A stretch of DNA of 64,000 nt. Source: Planctomycetota bacterium. Its GTDB lineage: Bacteria; Planctomycetota; Phycisphaerae; UBA1845; PWPN01. The notes under the pieces were generated by a model. It saw only the letters and a list, made by a program, of their open reading frames with translations. It searched no databases and was not told the DNA's origin. The stretch covers positions 1 through 64,000 of the forward strand of contig JAKLEZ010000028.1 in the NCBI GenBank assembly GCA_022711465.1, given 5' to 3'. The translations under genes and the position numbers were made by a program. Of the stretch, positions 42,276-50,344 are shown piece after piece (position 1 is the first letter of the stretch; each line of letters opens with the position of its first letter).

Positions 42276-42871
42276 GGCTGATCACCCCCGTCGTCACCCA
42301 GGATCTGCAGCTTGCGGAAGGCGGACAGATACTGCTGGGCGGACTCAGGCAGGCCTTCGCGGATCCGGGAGACATCTCGCCAGAAGGTGATCCGTTCGGC
42401 GCGCTGCTCGGAGCGCAGGTCCTGCATCCGCTTCTCATAAGCGGCATAGGCCTCATCCGGCGCCGGGCGCCCGTGTCGGGCCAGTTCGTTGAACGCGTAG
42501 CACTCGGACCACAGGATGTCGAGCATGTTCCGCTGGTAGGCTTCCTGACGCCGGCGGACCTGGCCGAGGATGTCATCGAGCGCCATCCAGCTGGTGTGCT
42601 TCCGATCGAACAGGCCGGCGGTCTCCGGTTCATGAGCCGGCACGGCGAAGTAGCCCTGGTGGATCAGGTCTTCGACGGTCTGGGGACCGTCATCTATTCC
42701 ATGGGCGGGCTGAGTCCGCGGTGTTGGCGTCTGGACATAAGAAAGAGGCCGGAGGCTGTAGAGGGGTGTGGTCTGCAGATTGCCGTAAAGCCGATGCCGG
42801 CCGTACTGGTAATGATACGCTCTGCCGGCGTACGCCGGCTGCGTGTTTCGTGACAGGTCAGTTTGGTACAT
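42272..42871 (-). CDS. hypothetical protein upstream of HerA-nuclease
   Basis: A 199-residue protein. The N-terminal 60 residues are Tyr/Pro/Thr-rich and probably disordered (YHYQYGRHRLYGNLQTTPLY). The rest is helical with ILGQVRRRQEAYQRNMLDIL and YAAYEKRMQDLRSEQRAERI. The start at 42871 is backed by GAGGTGATC. It is translated together with the HerA-like ATPase and is likely its partner. No domain is recognised. Confidence 0.7.
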   Translation of the reverse strand: MYQTDLSRNTQPAYAGRAYHYQYGRHRLYGNLQTTPLYSLRPLSYVQTPTPRTQPAHGIDDGPQTVEDLIHQGYFAVPAHEPETAGLFDRKHTSWMALDDILGQVRRRQEAYQRNMLDILWSECYAFNELARHGRPAPDEAYAAYEKRMQDLRSEQRAERITFWRDVSRIREGLPESAQQYLSAFRKLQILGDDGGDQP

Positions 42872-42918
42872 GGGATCACCTCGGATGTGAGTTCTCTGCA
42901 GTGGTGAATGCGGCGGAG

Positions 42919-42933
42919 TTTATATGCTTTACG
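42919..42933 (-). promoter_or_regulatory. archaeal-like BRE/TATA promoter of the HerA operon
   Basis: On the minus strand CGTAAAGC is followed by ATATAAA. A start ~25 bases on leaves a ~26-base leader with GAGGTGATC (42874-42882) before the ATG at 42871. The element resembles the promoters at 38644 and 43023. Confidence 0.6.
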
Positions 42934-43022
42934 CTTTTGACACCGCTGGGCAGTGGTAACAGGCGTTGCCGGGCGGAGGGTCCTGCCTGGGGGCCCAACG
43001 GGGCCTCTACGGGGCAGTGACA

Positions 43023-43069
43023 GGAAAAGTATTTATCTGCAGGCCTCTTTCGGGCACCGTGAGGTGATC
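43023..43069 (+). promoter_or_regulatory. archaeal-like promoter and ribosome site of zinc-ribbon gene
   Basis: GGAAAAG followed by TATTTAT (43030-43036). A start near 43058 gives a short leader holding GAGGTGATC at 43061-43069, five bases before the ATG at 43074. It is divergent from the HerA promoter; the pair share the 42872-43073 spacer. Confidence 0.6.
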
Positions 43070-43073
43070 GTTC

Positions 43074-43214
43074 ATGGCAAGACCGTTCAAGTGCCCGTAC
43101 TGCAAGTCGCCGGAGACGGTAAGCAAGGGCGTCCGCCGCAACAAGACCGTCGGAGCCCGGCGGGTCCGTCGGTGCAAGGCCTGCGGGCGCAAGTTCACGC
43201 CCAGGAACCAGTAG
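43074..43214 (+). CDS. 46-residue zinc-ribbon protein
   Basis: A small basic protein, MARPFKCPYCKSPETV with a second pair CKACGRKFTPRN. The CPxC-X(n)-CxxCG spacing is a zinc ribbon like those in the N-terminal InsA-type or small archaeal regulators. It is rich in Arg/Lys (GVRRNKTVGARRVRR), so nucleic-acid binding is likely. It has its own promoter and a strong ribosome site. Too short for many gene callers. Confidence 0.75.
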   Translation: MARPFKCPYCKSPETVSKGVRRNKTVGARRVRRCKACGRKFTPRNQ

Positions 43215-43273
43215 CCGCTGGGCAAGCAATGGAGCAACCAGTGGAGGGACTGATGGCGCTGCCCTGACCCCCA

Positions 43274-44023
43274 ATGATGCAGGACCGTGAGATTGTCCGG
43301 CTGGCTTTCGAGCTGGCCGGGATTGTGGAGCTTCTCGTCAAGCACACGCGGGCGTTCTGCTACGAGGTCATGCTCTCGGCCCACGGCTGCCCGCAGTGCA
43401 GTGGTTCGCTGGAGATGATCGCTGAGAGTCGGTGCCGCTGCCGGGAGTGCCGGCACGAGTTCGACCCCACCGTCCAGTTCCAGCGCTGCCCGGCCTGTGA
43501 GGGCCGGCTGCGGCTGCGGATCTGCCGGTACCTGTGTCGCGACTGTGGGGCGGACGTCGCGTCGCGCTTCGTCTTCGACGGGCTGGTCTTTGATCGCGCC
43601 TACTTCCGTCGCAAGATGGCCGAGTCGCGCGAGCGGCGCCGGCAGGAGCGCGCCGAGCGCCGGCAGCAGGTGGCGGAGAACCGATCGTCACCGGCGGTAC
43701 CATCCCCGATGGATCTGACTTCCGTTCCCGGCCTGCTGGAAGCGCTGAACGAACTGACCTGCGTCCCGGAGCTGGCCGCCTGGGCACCCCTGGTCCCAGG
43801 GTTCGACCTGGAGCGCTATGAGGCCCATCTGGAGCCCCATATCGGGGCGTTCGAACGGCGGTTCGACGATCTGCCGCCCCTTGAAAACGACCCTCGTCTG
43901 GACCGCATCTGGCGGTTTATCGCAATCATATTCATGGCCCATGCCGGCCGGATACGGATCCGGCAGCAGGGGCCGACTATCCTGGTGGTGAAATCCCTTG
44001 AAACTGACGCAGAAGGACCGTGA
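43274..44023 (+). CDS. multi-zinc-ribbon protein
   Basis: A 249-residue protein. Residues ~35-95 contain at least three cysteine pairs (CPQCSG, CRCREC, CPACEG, CRYLCRDCG), a tandem zinc-ribbon array. A basic helical segment follows (RRKMAESRERRRQERAERRQ), then a C-terminal helical domain of unknown fold (FERRFDDLPPLENDPRLDRI). It is likely a DNA- or RNA-binding structural protein of the mobile element. The ATGATG start is not supported by a clear ribosome site. Its 3' end overlaps the next gene by 26 bases. Confidence 0.7.
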   Translation: MMQDREIVRLAFELAGIVELLVKHTRAFCYEVMLSAHGCPQCSGSLEMIAESRCRCRECRHEFDPTVQFQRCPACEGRLRLRICRYLCRDCGADVASRFVFDGLVFDRAYFRRKMAESRERRRQERAERRQQVAENRSSPAVPSPMDLTSVPGLLEALNELTCVPELAAWAPLVPGFDLERYEAHLEPHIGAFERRFDDLPPLENDPRLDRIWRFIAIIFMAHAGRIRIRQQGPTILVVKSLETDAEGP

Positions 44024-44354
44024 ATTCCTCGAGACACTGAAACGGCTCATGGAGTCGAAGGACCTGTGGGTGCAGTACGAGGAAGGCCGGCCGGGATACA
44101 TGGTCCTTCGCGGCACCTATGGGGACAAGATCCACCAGGCCTTCCGCATGACCCGCCAGGGGGTGCGCTGGCGCTTCTGGCGGCTGTTCAACGATGTCTA
44201 TATCTCGGCTTTCGAGGCTGTGCTGTTCGTCGAGAAGATCTTCGGGCCGCAGCTGCGCGAGCACGCCGTGCGCATCAGCCAGGAGCGGTACGCACTTCGC
44301 CAGGAAACCCGGCAGGCCGACTTCCAGTCCGCACATCAGGTGACCCGTAAATGA
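43998..44354 (+). CDS. small hypothetical protein
   Basis: A 118-residue protein starting with TTG (KLTQKDREFLETLKRLMESK). It is charged, alpha/beta, with the pattern YGDKIHQAFRMTRQGVRWRFW. It overlaps its upstream neighbour by 26 bases and the downstream one by ATGA, so it lies in the same transcript. No family is recognised. Confidence 0.6.
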   Translation: MKLTQKDREFLETLKRLMESKDLWVQYEEGRPGYMVLRGTYGDKIHQAFRMTRQGVRWRFWRLFNDVYISAFEAVLFVEKIFGPQLREHAVRISQERYALRQETRQADFQSAHQVTRK

Positions 44355-44869
44355 CCGAGTCCACCAGGATTGACTTCAAGTACCGCCGGGTCAGCCAGGT
44401 GAGCGATGTGACGGATCTGGTGGCGATGCTGCTTCCGGGTAACCGCAACCAGCAGCATGCGGCGGCCCGGATCCTGCTGGCCCTTCGGGAGACGGACGAT
44501 CTGCGGGACCGCTTGAGCGATCTGCAGGACCGCTACGGGATCTCGCGCCGAACGCTGGAACGGACACGTGCCAAGCTAACTCGCATGGGGCTCATCGAGC
44601 GGGTCAGCTGGATGAACACGAGGTACGGCGGGCGCCAGGGCTGGAAACTGTCCAGCCGGATGAGCACGGGGCTTCGTCAGCTTGCGGACCGGATAGACCG
44701 GTGGCGCAACGGAGGAGACCCGGAGGCTCAGCACAAGGAGGAGATCCTGGCGGGTCTGTTGTGTCCCTCAGCGCAGAGCGGACGCAGGGCCTGCGCCCAG
44801 CCTCGGCCACTGCCTGCTGCGGGCATCCCTCCCGCCCCGGAAGGATCGATGCTGCAACCAAGGAGGTGA
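44351..44869 (+). CDS. winged-helix DNA-binding protein
   Basis: A 172-residue protein. Residues ~50-110 form a winged helix (LQDRYGISRRTLERTRAKL as recognition helix, MGLIERVSWMNTRYGGRQGW as the wing). A helical segment (LRQLADRIDRWRNG) and a disordered Pro/Ala-rich tail follow. It is likely a transcriptional regulator of the element. It is encoded in the zinc-ribbon operon and overlaps the previous gene. Confidence 0.75.
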   Translation: MTESTRIDFKYRRVSQVSDVTDLVAMLLPGNRNQQHAAARILLALRETDDLRDRLSDLQDRYGISRRTLERTRAKLTRMGLIERVSWMNTRYGGRQGWKLSSRMSTGLRQLADRIDRWRNGGDPEAQHKEEILAGLLCPSAQSGRRACAQPRPLPAAGIPPAPEGSMLQPRR

Positions 44870-44876
44870 AACGAAA

Positions 44877-45260
44877 ATGTCAGACTTCAGGAGCACGCTT
44901 GTTACCTTGCTGCTCGTTGTGCAATGCGTGGGTATCACCATCAACATCCTGTTGACCGCGGGTCTTCATCCCACCGAACCCGCTGAACGTCCCCTGGCCT
45001 GCGCGGCCATCCCCTGGGCGTACATCACCGAGTACCCGGAGTGCGCCGACCGATTGCTCAAGGCGATGAACATCACCCATGTCGAGATCCGCCGGTTCAA
45101 CGGGACTCTGCCGGGTGACGAGATCTACGAGAACCCGATCATCAAAGCGTGGCAACAGGCCCGCGCGAATACCACTGGCCATCCCCATGCCGGCTTGCCC
45201 GGGGGCGCCGACTGGTCCGATGGCCCGCATTCAAGCCTCAACCGGGGCAGTGTCCGATAG
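44877..45260 (+). CDS. small membrane-anchored hypothetical protein
   Basis: A 127-residue protein with one N-terminal helix (LVTLLLVVQCVGITINILLT) that is either a signal anchor or signal peptide, followed by a soluble part (WAYITEYPECADRLLKAMNI). A strong AAGGAGGTG lies seven bases upstream. The C-terminal 35 residues look disordered. Role unknown. Confidence 0.65.
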   Translation: MSDFRSTLVTLLLVVQCVGITINILLTAGLHPTEPAERPLACAAIPWAYITEYPECADRLLKAMNITHVEIRRFNGTLPGDEIYENPIIKAWQQARANTTGHPHAGLPGGADWSDGPHSSLNRGSVR

Positions 45261-45288
45261 GGCGCTGCAACGGTTGGGTCGTATGGCG

Positions 45289-45319
45289 GTGGCACGTTCA
45301 AGCCCTGAGAACGTGCCAC
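45289..45319 (+). terminator. perfect 11-bp inverted repeat
   Basis: GTGGCACGTTC, a 9-base loop, GAACGTGCCAC. It lies between the stop at 45260 and the next start at 45347. It could be a terminator without a T-run or an operator for the 45347 gene. Confidence 0.5.
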
Positions 45320-45346
45320 CACAAGCACAATTCGGAGGTGAAGAAC

Positions 45347-45751
45347 ATGACATGGAGACCATCAGACTATCTGTTGGAGGGAGAACTGGACAATCGGAAG
45401 GCCGGAAGGATCACCGGCTGGCTGCGGTTCGCGGGGCTCCCGGAGAAGGTCGTCCTTGATCTGGAGGGCGACTTCGAGCCGGACATCCGCGGCCGGCGGA
45501 TCGCCGTCAAGAACGTGTTCCTGGGTAAGGAAGCCGTAGCAGCCCGCTACATGGATGGATTCCATCCACGCCAGACCGGCAAGGCCGGCCACATCACCGC
45601 CGGCTGGCCGCCGCAGTCTTGGACCGACTATCCGTACATTGAGTGGCACTCGGACCATAACAACCGCGTGGTCCTGTACGTGGAGCCGCACCAGGTGACC
45701 ATCCTGGATGACCCGGTGGAGATCGCGGCTGCGGAACCGGGCGCCGTGTAG
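45347..45751 (+). CDS. small hypothetical protein
   Basis: A 134-residue beta-rich protein (MTWRPSDYLLEGELDNRKAG) with GKVTGWLRFAG-like and VVLDLEGDFEPDIRGRRIAV segments. The ATG at 45347 follows CGGAGGTGAAGAAC. The sequence appears to be a compact soluble domain with no known motif. It is separated from its neighbours by hairpins on both sides, so it is probably a single-gene transcript. Similar proteins occur in planctomycete accessory DNA in my recollection, without assigned function. Confidence 0.65.
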   Translation: MTWRPSDYLLEGELDNRKAGRITGWLRFAGLPEKVVLDLEGDFEPDIRGRRIAVKNVFLGKEAVAARYMDGFHPRQTGKAGHITAGWPPQSWTDYPYIEWHSDHNNRVVLYVEPHQVTILDDPVEIAAAEPGAV

Positions 45752-45848
45752 CCCGGGTCCCGGCCCGGCCGGGACCGAAACATTTTTGAATCCAGCCGCA
45801 TTACCACTGGCCAATCCTCACAATGAGCGCACGTAATGTGCCCAACGG

Positions 45849-46089
45849 CGAGCCGTATCGGCTCAGCCGGAGGACCCTTGAGCACGTGACAGCACGGACG
45901 CCATGCGTCCAGTCATCACGAAGCCGGTCCTCGACGAGAAACCGGGATTGGCCCAAAGCCAGCCCAGATTCGATGTAGATCCCTCTCTCTTCTCGAAAAG
46001 CCGCCCGTTTCGGCGGTGTGCAAGCGTTTTCTGAAACCAGCAGGCCCCGGGCCCCGCTCTCTGAGTGAGGCTCGAGGCCTGCGTTTTTT
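45849..46089 (+). terminator. hairpins between 45751 and 46112
   Basis: This 360-base gap holds no supported gene. It contains GAGCCG-TAT-CGGCTC (45849-45863), a GCCGCC...GGCGG hairpin near 46000-46016, and GCAGGCC...GGCCTGC followed by a GTTTTTTC run near 46041-46089. The last is a good rho-independent terminator or attenuator ahead of the 46112 gene. Confidence 0.55.
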
Positions 46090-46111
46090 CAATCGAAAGG
46101 AGGTTGTGAGC

Positions 46112-46345
46112 ATGCACTACTGCAAAGGCCGCGTCGCCGCGGTCCATCACTGCAGCGGATGCTGGGAGGTGGTCGTGGAAGGCGAACATCCGGGTGCCTT
46201 CCCCATCGACAACTGCTGCGTCTGGTCGATCGTGGACGCCGAAGGGGCGGACTGGATCGGCCGCCAAATCGAGTACGAAGAGGGAATGATGCGGTTCACG
46301 GATGCCCTTGAACCGGCGATCGAACCCCTGCCCTTTCACCGCTAG
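46112..46345 (+). CDS. small hypothetical protein with Cys/His cluster
   Basis: A 77-residue protein starting MHYCKGRVAAVHHCSGCWEV. The ATG is set by AAAGGAGG eight bases upstream. Cys/His residues HYC, HHCSGC and NCC may bind a metal. The rest is acidic. It precedes the AAA/VWA pair and is separated from it by a hairpin with AACGCG/CGCGTT arms and a TTTTCTTT run near 46427-46455. Confidence 0.65.
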   Translation: MHYCKGRVAAVHHCSGCWEVVVEGEHPGAFPIDNCCVWSIVDAEGADWIGRQIEYEEGMMRFTDALEPAIEPLPFHR

Positions 46346-46557
46346 TCACCCCGCCCCCAAGCTCTCCGCTAATCCCCCGACCATCCAGTCGCCCGAGTTG
46401 ACCTACTTCTCATCGTCATGGCTGAGAACGCGCGGGCGGACGCGTTTTCTTTAAGTAACCGCGGCACCATAGCCCGATCGGCAGGATGCCGCCCGGGTAT
46501 CTGATCCGTGGCCCAGTTCCGGGCCCATGTAACCCCAACAAATGAAAGGAGTTCACA

Positions 46558-47643
46558 ATGTCCGATCAACTGACCTGCCCGCTCTGCGCGCAGAGCGTGG
46601 CCATGACCCTGATTCCCCACCTGCGTTCGGAACACAAGATCGAGCCAGAGGTATTCCGGGCGCGATTCCCTGAGCAAGCTTTGTGCTCGGCGGAGTTCGC
46701 GTCGTTCCTGAAGGAACAGAATGTCCGCCGGCAGGATGGCGTACTGCACTACCAGCTCGACGTGGCCGGCTGCCCGATGACTGCCCGGTACGGTGTGGAT
46801 CATCCACTGATCCCCGAGCCCGATCCGACGTTCGTCTGGACCGAACCCGCTCGCGATGTGGCCGAGGCCGTCGAGCACAACGAGCGGGTCTTCCTCTATG
46901 GCCCGAGCGGCACGGGCAAGAGCGCTCTTGTTCGCGAAATTGCCGCCATGGTCAAACGGCCCGTCCGCCGCGTCTCGCTCAACGGTGAAACCAGCGTTGC
47001 CGACTTCATCGGCCACTGGGCGGTCAACGGCAACAAGGAGACGGTGTTCGTCAAAGGTATCCTGCCGCAGGCCATGCTGGAAGGCTACATCCTGCAAATG
47101 GATGAGGTCGATGCCATGCAGCCGGAGGTCGGCTTCATCCTGCAACAGATCCTGGAGCCCCACGGCCACCTGCTCTTGACCGACACCGGCGAGGATATCA
47201 CCCCGCACGCCGACTTCCGGCTGGTGGCCACAGCCAACACACTGGGCTTCGGCTCGGACTCCGGCCTGTATGCCAGCGGCACGCATGTCCTGAACTTCTC
47301 CTGGCTGGACCGGTGGGACGTGGTCGTTAACATCGACTACCTGCCCGCCGGCCGGGAAGTGGAGCTGTTGCACGCCCGGCACCCATCGGTCAAGAAGGAC
47401 CTGCTCAAGTGCATAGTCAAAGCTGCCGGCGACCTGCGGCGGGCCCAGGCCAACGAGGAGCTAACCACGGTCCTCACGACTCGACGGTTGCTGGCCTTGT
47501 GTGCTCGCCTGGAACGCGGCAACGAGTTCCCGCAGGCGCTGCAGGTTTGCGTGTTGAACAAGGTGCCGCCCGAGGACCGCAAGGTCATCGGCGAGACGTT
47601 TGAGCATCACGTGGGGCCGTTGGGCCAGAAGCTCACCCCTTGA
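46558..47643 (+). CDS. MoxR/CobS-like AAA+ ATPase with N-terminal zinc finger
   Basis: A 361-residue protein. The N-terminal C2H2-like zinc finger (CPLCAQSVAMTLIPHLRSEH) is followed by a region like DNA-binding MucR/ROS modules. The AAA+ domain has Walker A YGPSGTGKSALVRE near residue 118, then SLNGETSVADFIGHW, Walker B LQMDEVDAMQPEVGF near 180 and LVATANTLGFG. This matches CobS and MoxR ATPases, which act with VWA-domain partners to insert metals or remodel targets. The VWA gene follows. The start is supported by AAAGGAG. No cobalamin genes are nearby, so a cobaltochelatase role is unlikely. Confidence 0.85.
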   Translation: MSDQLTCPLCAQSVAMTLIPHLRSEHKIEPEVFRARFPEQALCSAEFASFLKEQNVRRQDGVLHYQLDVAGCPMTARYGVDHPLIPEPDPTFVWTEPARDVAEAVEHNERVFLYGPSGTGKSALVREIAAMVKRPVRRVSLNGETSVADFIGHWAVNGNKETVFVKGILPQAMLEGYILQMDEVDAMQPEVGFILQQILEPHGHLLLTDTGEDITPHADFRLVATANTLGFGSDSGLYASGTHVLNFSWLDRWDVVVNIDYLPAGREVELLHARHPSVKKDLLKCIVKAAGDLRRAQANEELTTVLTTRRLLALCARLERGNEFPQALQVCVLNKVPPEDRKVIGETFEHHVGPLGQKLTP

Positions 47644-47730
47644 ACGTCTGTGATCGGAACAGGTCGCGCTCGTCACAGCGATGCGGCGGGCGTGACCTTT
47701 TTCTTTGCGCATCGCGGAAAGGATTCGCAC

Positions 47731-49641
47731 ATGCGAACCAACCCATTTGAAAGCCAGCTTGAACGGCTGGCGAGAACGTTAACCGAGCAGTTCGGCGTCA
47801 ACGTCGTCTGCCAGGGCGAGAACGCCTGGACCGACGGCAAGCAGATCGTATTGCCCTCAGTTCCGGAACCTATGGACGAGGGTCTTGAACGAATGATGGT
47901 CGGCTACCTGGACCACGAAATGGCTCACGTCGCCTTCTCCGAGTTCAAGGTTGCCGAGGAGTTCGCTAAGAGGCACCCCGGTTACGAGGGCATGCTGAAC
48001 GTGGTCGAAGATGCTCTGATTGAGCGCCGGGCCATGCAGCGATGGCCGGGAGTCCGTGCCAATCTGGACGCCCTGTTTGGCCAGATCCGTGATCGGGTGA
48101 CTCAACTGATCGCCCAACGCGGGCCGTTCGATCGGTTTTGTACGGCCGTGTACCTCAAGCTTGCCCACCACAACGACTTGATCGGCCTCGACCGTGAGAT
48201 CGTGGGCTACGAGGACCTGCTGGGCCGCTTTGCGGCGGTTCAAGAGACGACTGACGCAGCTGGTCTGGCCGAAGACCTGCTGAAACGTTGGCTGAGCCGC
48301 CATCCACAGAAGTGTCAAACGCCACGCCCGGGCGATGGGAACAGCGCTCCATCATCCACAGGCTCGAACTTACCGTCCGGTTCCGGTCAAACCGGAGACT
48401 CGGATCGCGAGTCGGCATCCAACCAGGGATCACCGTCTCCCGGGGACGAGAACCCGCAGACTGGGGACAGTGACACCGCCGATGGTCCGGACAACGAGCA
48501 AGGAAGCCCCGCCGACGAGGACGGTTCCGATTCACAAGGCCCGGCTAAGGGATCCAGCGGCCAGACTGCGAACGGCAAGAACCGGAAGCCCAAGCGGGGA
48601 AGCCCGGACTCGTTCGCAGGTGACTCGAAACCGGTCGGCGACGCCACTCCGGCAACACCGTCCTCCCATCATGGCGGAACGCTCATCAGTGAAGCCCTGG
48701 CCGGCGCCATTGCGGATGGAGTGTCGCAGCTCAGCAATTCGACCGAGTACCGCGCGTTCACCAAGCAGTACGATCGGATCGATACCGTGGCCGCTGCCAA
48801 GGACGGTGATGTGCAGGCCTTGCTAGCGACCGGCGTAGATGTCGTACGCCGGTTGCGGCGGGGGCTGGCCAATGCCCTGCGATCGGCGGAAAAACGCTGG
48901 TGGCGGGATGACCAGGTTCGGGGCTCACTCTCGCCACGGACCCTGTACCGCCTGGGCACCGACCGACGACTGCTCGACGTGTTTCGCGTTCGGTCGACCG
49001 TCCAGGGGCGATCGACTGCGGTGTGTGTCGTACTCGACGCTTCCGGCAGCATGACTTCCCGCAAAATGGATGTGGCCCGCCAGGCGATGCGAGTCCTGCT
49101 CGAATCGCTGGGTGACCTGAAGATTGCCACCGAGGCCTTCACCTTCACGACCGGCGACCGGTTCAATCTGGCCGAGGCCGCGAAACTAACCGGCCAGGAT
49201 CCCAATCAGCTCCACGGCCGGTTCAGCAGGTTCGGAAACCTGGAGATCGGGCTGATCAAGCAGTACCAGGAGCCGGTCAAGGTCGCACTGCGACGTTTAC
49301 CCACGGTTCGCGGTTCAGGGCTGACTCCCCTGGGCGAAGCCATGCAGATCGGGGCCGCTCGGCTGAGCGTCCGGCCCGAGTCCCGGCGAATCATGCTGGT
49401 CCTGACCGACGGCAAAGCCGGATGTGAGTGCGGCGATGCCGCGGCGATCGATCACGCCAGACATGTGGCCGACCTGTGCCGCAAGGTGGGAATCGAGTTG
49501 ATTGGTGTGGGTATTCAAGATGACAGCCTGTGCGCGATCGTTGCGGACACGATCGTGATTCACGAGCTGCAGGAACTGCCGGCTCAGCTGTGCAAGCTGT
49601 TGGGCCGGACATTACAAAAAGGACTTTCCTGTGTTGGATAA
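47731..49641 (+). CDS. VWA-domain protein, CobT-like partner of the AAA ATPase
   Basis: A 636-residue protein. The start at 47731 (MRTNPFESQLERLARTLTEQ) is backed by AAAGGA. The N-terminal domain has DHEMAHVAFSEFKVAEEF, resembling the CobT/zincin-like region. A long Ser/Gly/Asp/Pro-rich linker lies at ~200-320. The C-terminal von Willebrand A domain carries an intact MIDAS (VVLDASGSMTSRKMDVARQA, downstream SGLTPLGEAM and LVLTDGKAG). Such proteins pair with MoxR/CobS ATPases as metal-dependent adaptors. The two genes are 87 bases apart and presumably act together. Confidence 0.85.
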   Translation: MRTNPFESQLERLARTLTEQFGVNVVCQGENAWTDGKQIVLPSVPEPMDEGLERMMVGYLDHEMAHVAFSEFKVAEEFAKRHPGYEGMLNVVEDALIERRAMQRWPGVRANLDALFGQIRDRVTQLIAQRGPFDRFCTAVYLKLAHHNDLIGLDREIVGYEDLLGRFAAVQETTDAAGLAEDLLKRWLSRHPQKCQTPRPGDGNSAPSSTGSNLPSGSGQTGDSDRESASNQGSPSPGDENPQTGDSDTADGPDNEQGSPADEDGSDSQGPAKGSSGQTANGKNRKPKRGSPDSFAGDSKPVGDATPATPSSHHGGTLISEALAGAIADGVSQLSNSTEYRAFTKQYDRIDTVAAAKDGDVQALLATGVDVVRRLRRGLANALRSAEKRWWRDDQVRGSLSPRTLYRLGTDRRLLDVFRVRSTVQGRSTAVCVVLDASGSMTSRKMDVARQAMRVLLESLGDLKIATEAFTFTTGDRFNLAEAAKLTGQDPNQLHGRFSRFGNLEIGLIKQYQEPVKVALRRLPTVRGSGLTPLGEAMQIGAARLSVRPESRRIMLVLTDGKAGCECGDAAAIDHARHVADLCRKVGIELIGVGIQDDSLCAIVADTIVIHELQELPAQLCKLLGRTLQKGLSCVG

Positions 49642-50221
49642 GCCTATGGAGATGATGTTGCAGGTGGCGAATATGTTGACGGCGGAGGATCTGGATGTCC
49701 TGCGCGGGATGGCGCCTGTGGTCATGGTTGATTCGGCGGCAGAGACCGCGGCCGTTTCGGTAGTGGAGCGATCGGCTCCAGTGGCTGCCGATGCGCTGGA
49801 GGATGCCGTCACTGCCCCAGAAGAGAGCGTTCACACCGGGCCAGCGGCACCACGCCGTGCTTGCGGTTCTACCGCAGCCTCGGCGCTGCCCCGCGGCGAA
49901 TATGAGCGCCAGCGAACCCGGGAATCGAAGATCTCGACCGCATGCGTCGGCCGGGAACGTGAGAAACACGACTGGTGGCCGGTGGGCACCGAACTGGTCG
50001 GCCGGATGAACTCGGAGACCTTCACCGCGACAGTGGTGGAGAATCCTCAGGTCAAGAGCAATCGGAGCCTGCTGATCACATCCGGGCCGGCCTCTGGCAG
50101 GGTGTGCATGACCCCCACGCGTGCGGCCATCGAAGCCACCGAGGACTATCGCCAAGCCCACAACATGGGCCGCAGCGGCGGCATCACCAACGGCTGGGAG
50201 TTTTGGTCGCCAAAGACCTGA
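49631..50221 (+). CDS. hypothetical protein with RAMA-like C-terminal domain
   Basis: A 196-residue protein from the GTG at 49631, preceded by AAAAAGGA and overlapping the VWA gene by 11 bases. The N-terminal ~110 residues are low complexity (Ala/Val/Glu-rich). The C-terminal part (WWPVGTELVGRMNSETFTAT, ASGRVCMTPTRAAIEATEDY) has the small beta-fold pattern of RAMA/DUF2924-type domains, which often bind DNA or accompany modification enzymes. The assignment is tentative. Confidence 0.55.
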   Translation: MLDKPMEMMLQVANMLTAEDLDVLRGMAPVVMVDSAAETAAVSVVERSAPVAADALEDAVTAPEESVHTGPAAPRRACGSTAASALPRGEYERQRTRESKISTACVGREREKHDWWPVGTELVGRMNSETFTATVVENPQVKSNRSLLITSGPASGRVCMTPTRAAIEATEDYRQAHNMGRSGGITNGWEFWSPKT

Positions 50222-50344
50222 ATGCCCACTTTCCCACCCCTTGTCCCCGCTTTCACGTCGTACGGAGCCCATCCCTTCCAGACAGCGGGCAAGTCCTGTC
50301 CTTCGAGGACGTGCCCGATAGCGGCAGGTCCCGGAGGTATGAGC

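Noticed and set aside
46558..49641. Cobaltochelatase CobS/CobT
   Set aside because: No cobalamin biosynthesis genes nearby, and the AAA protein has a zinc finger not typical of CobS.
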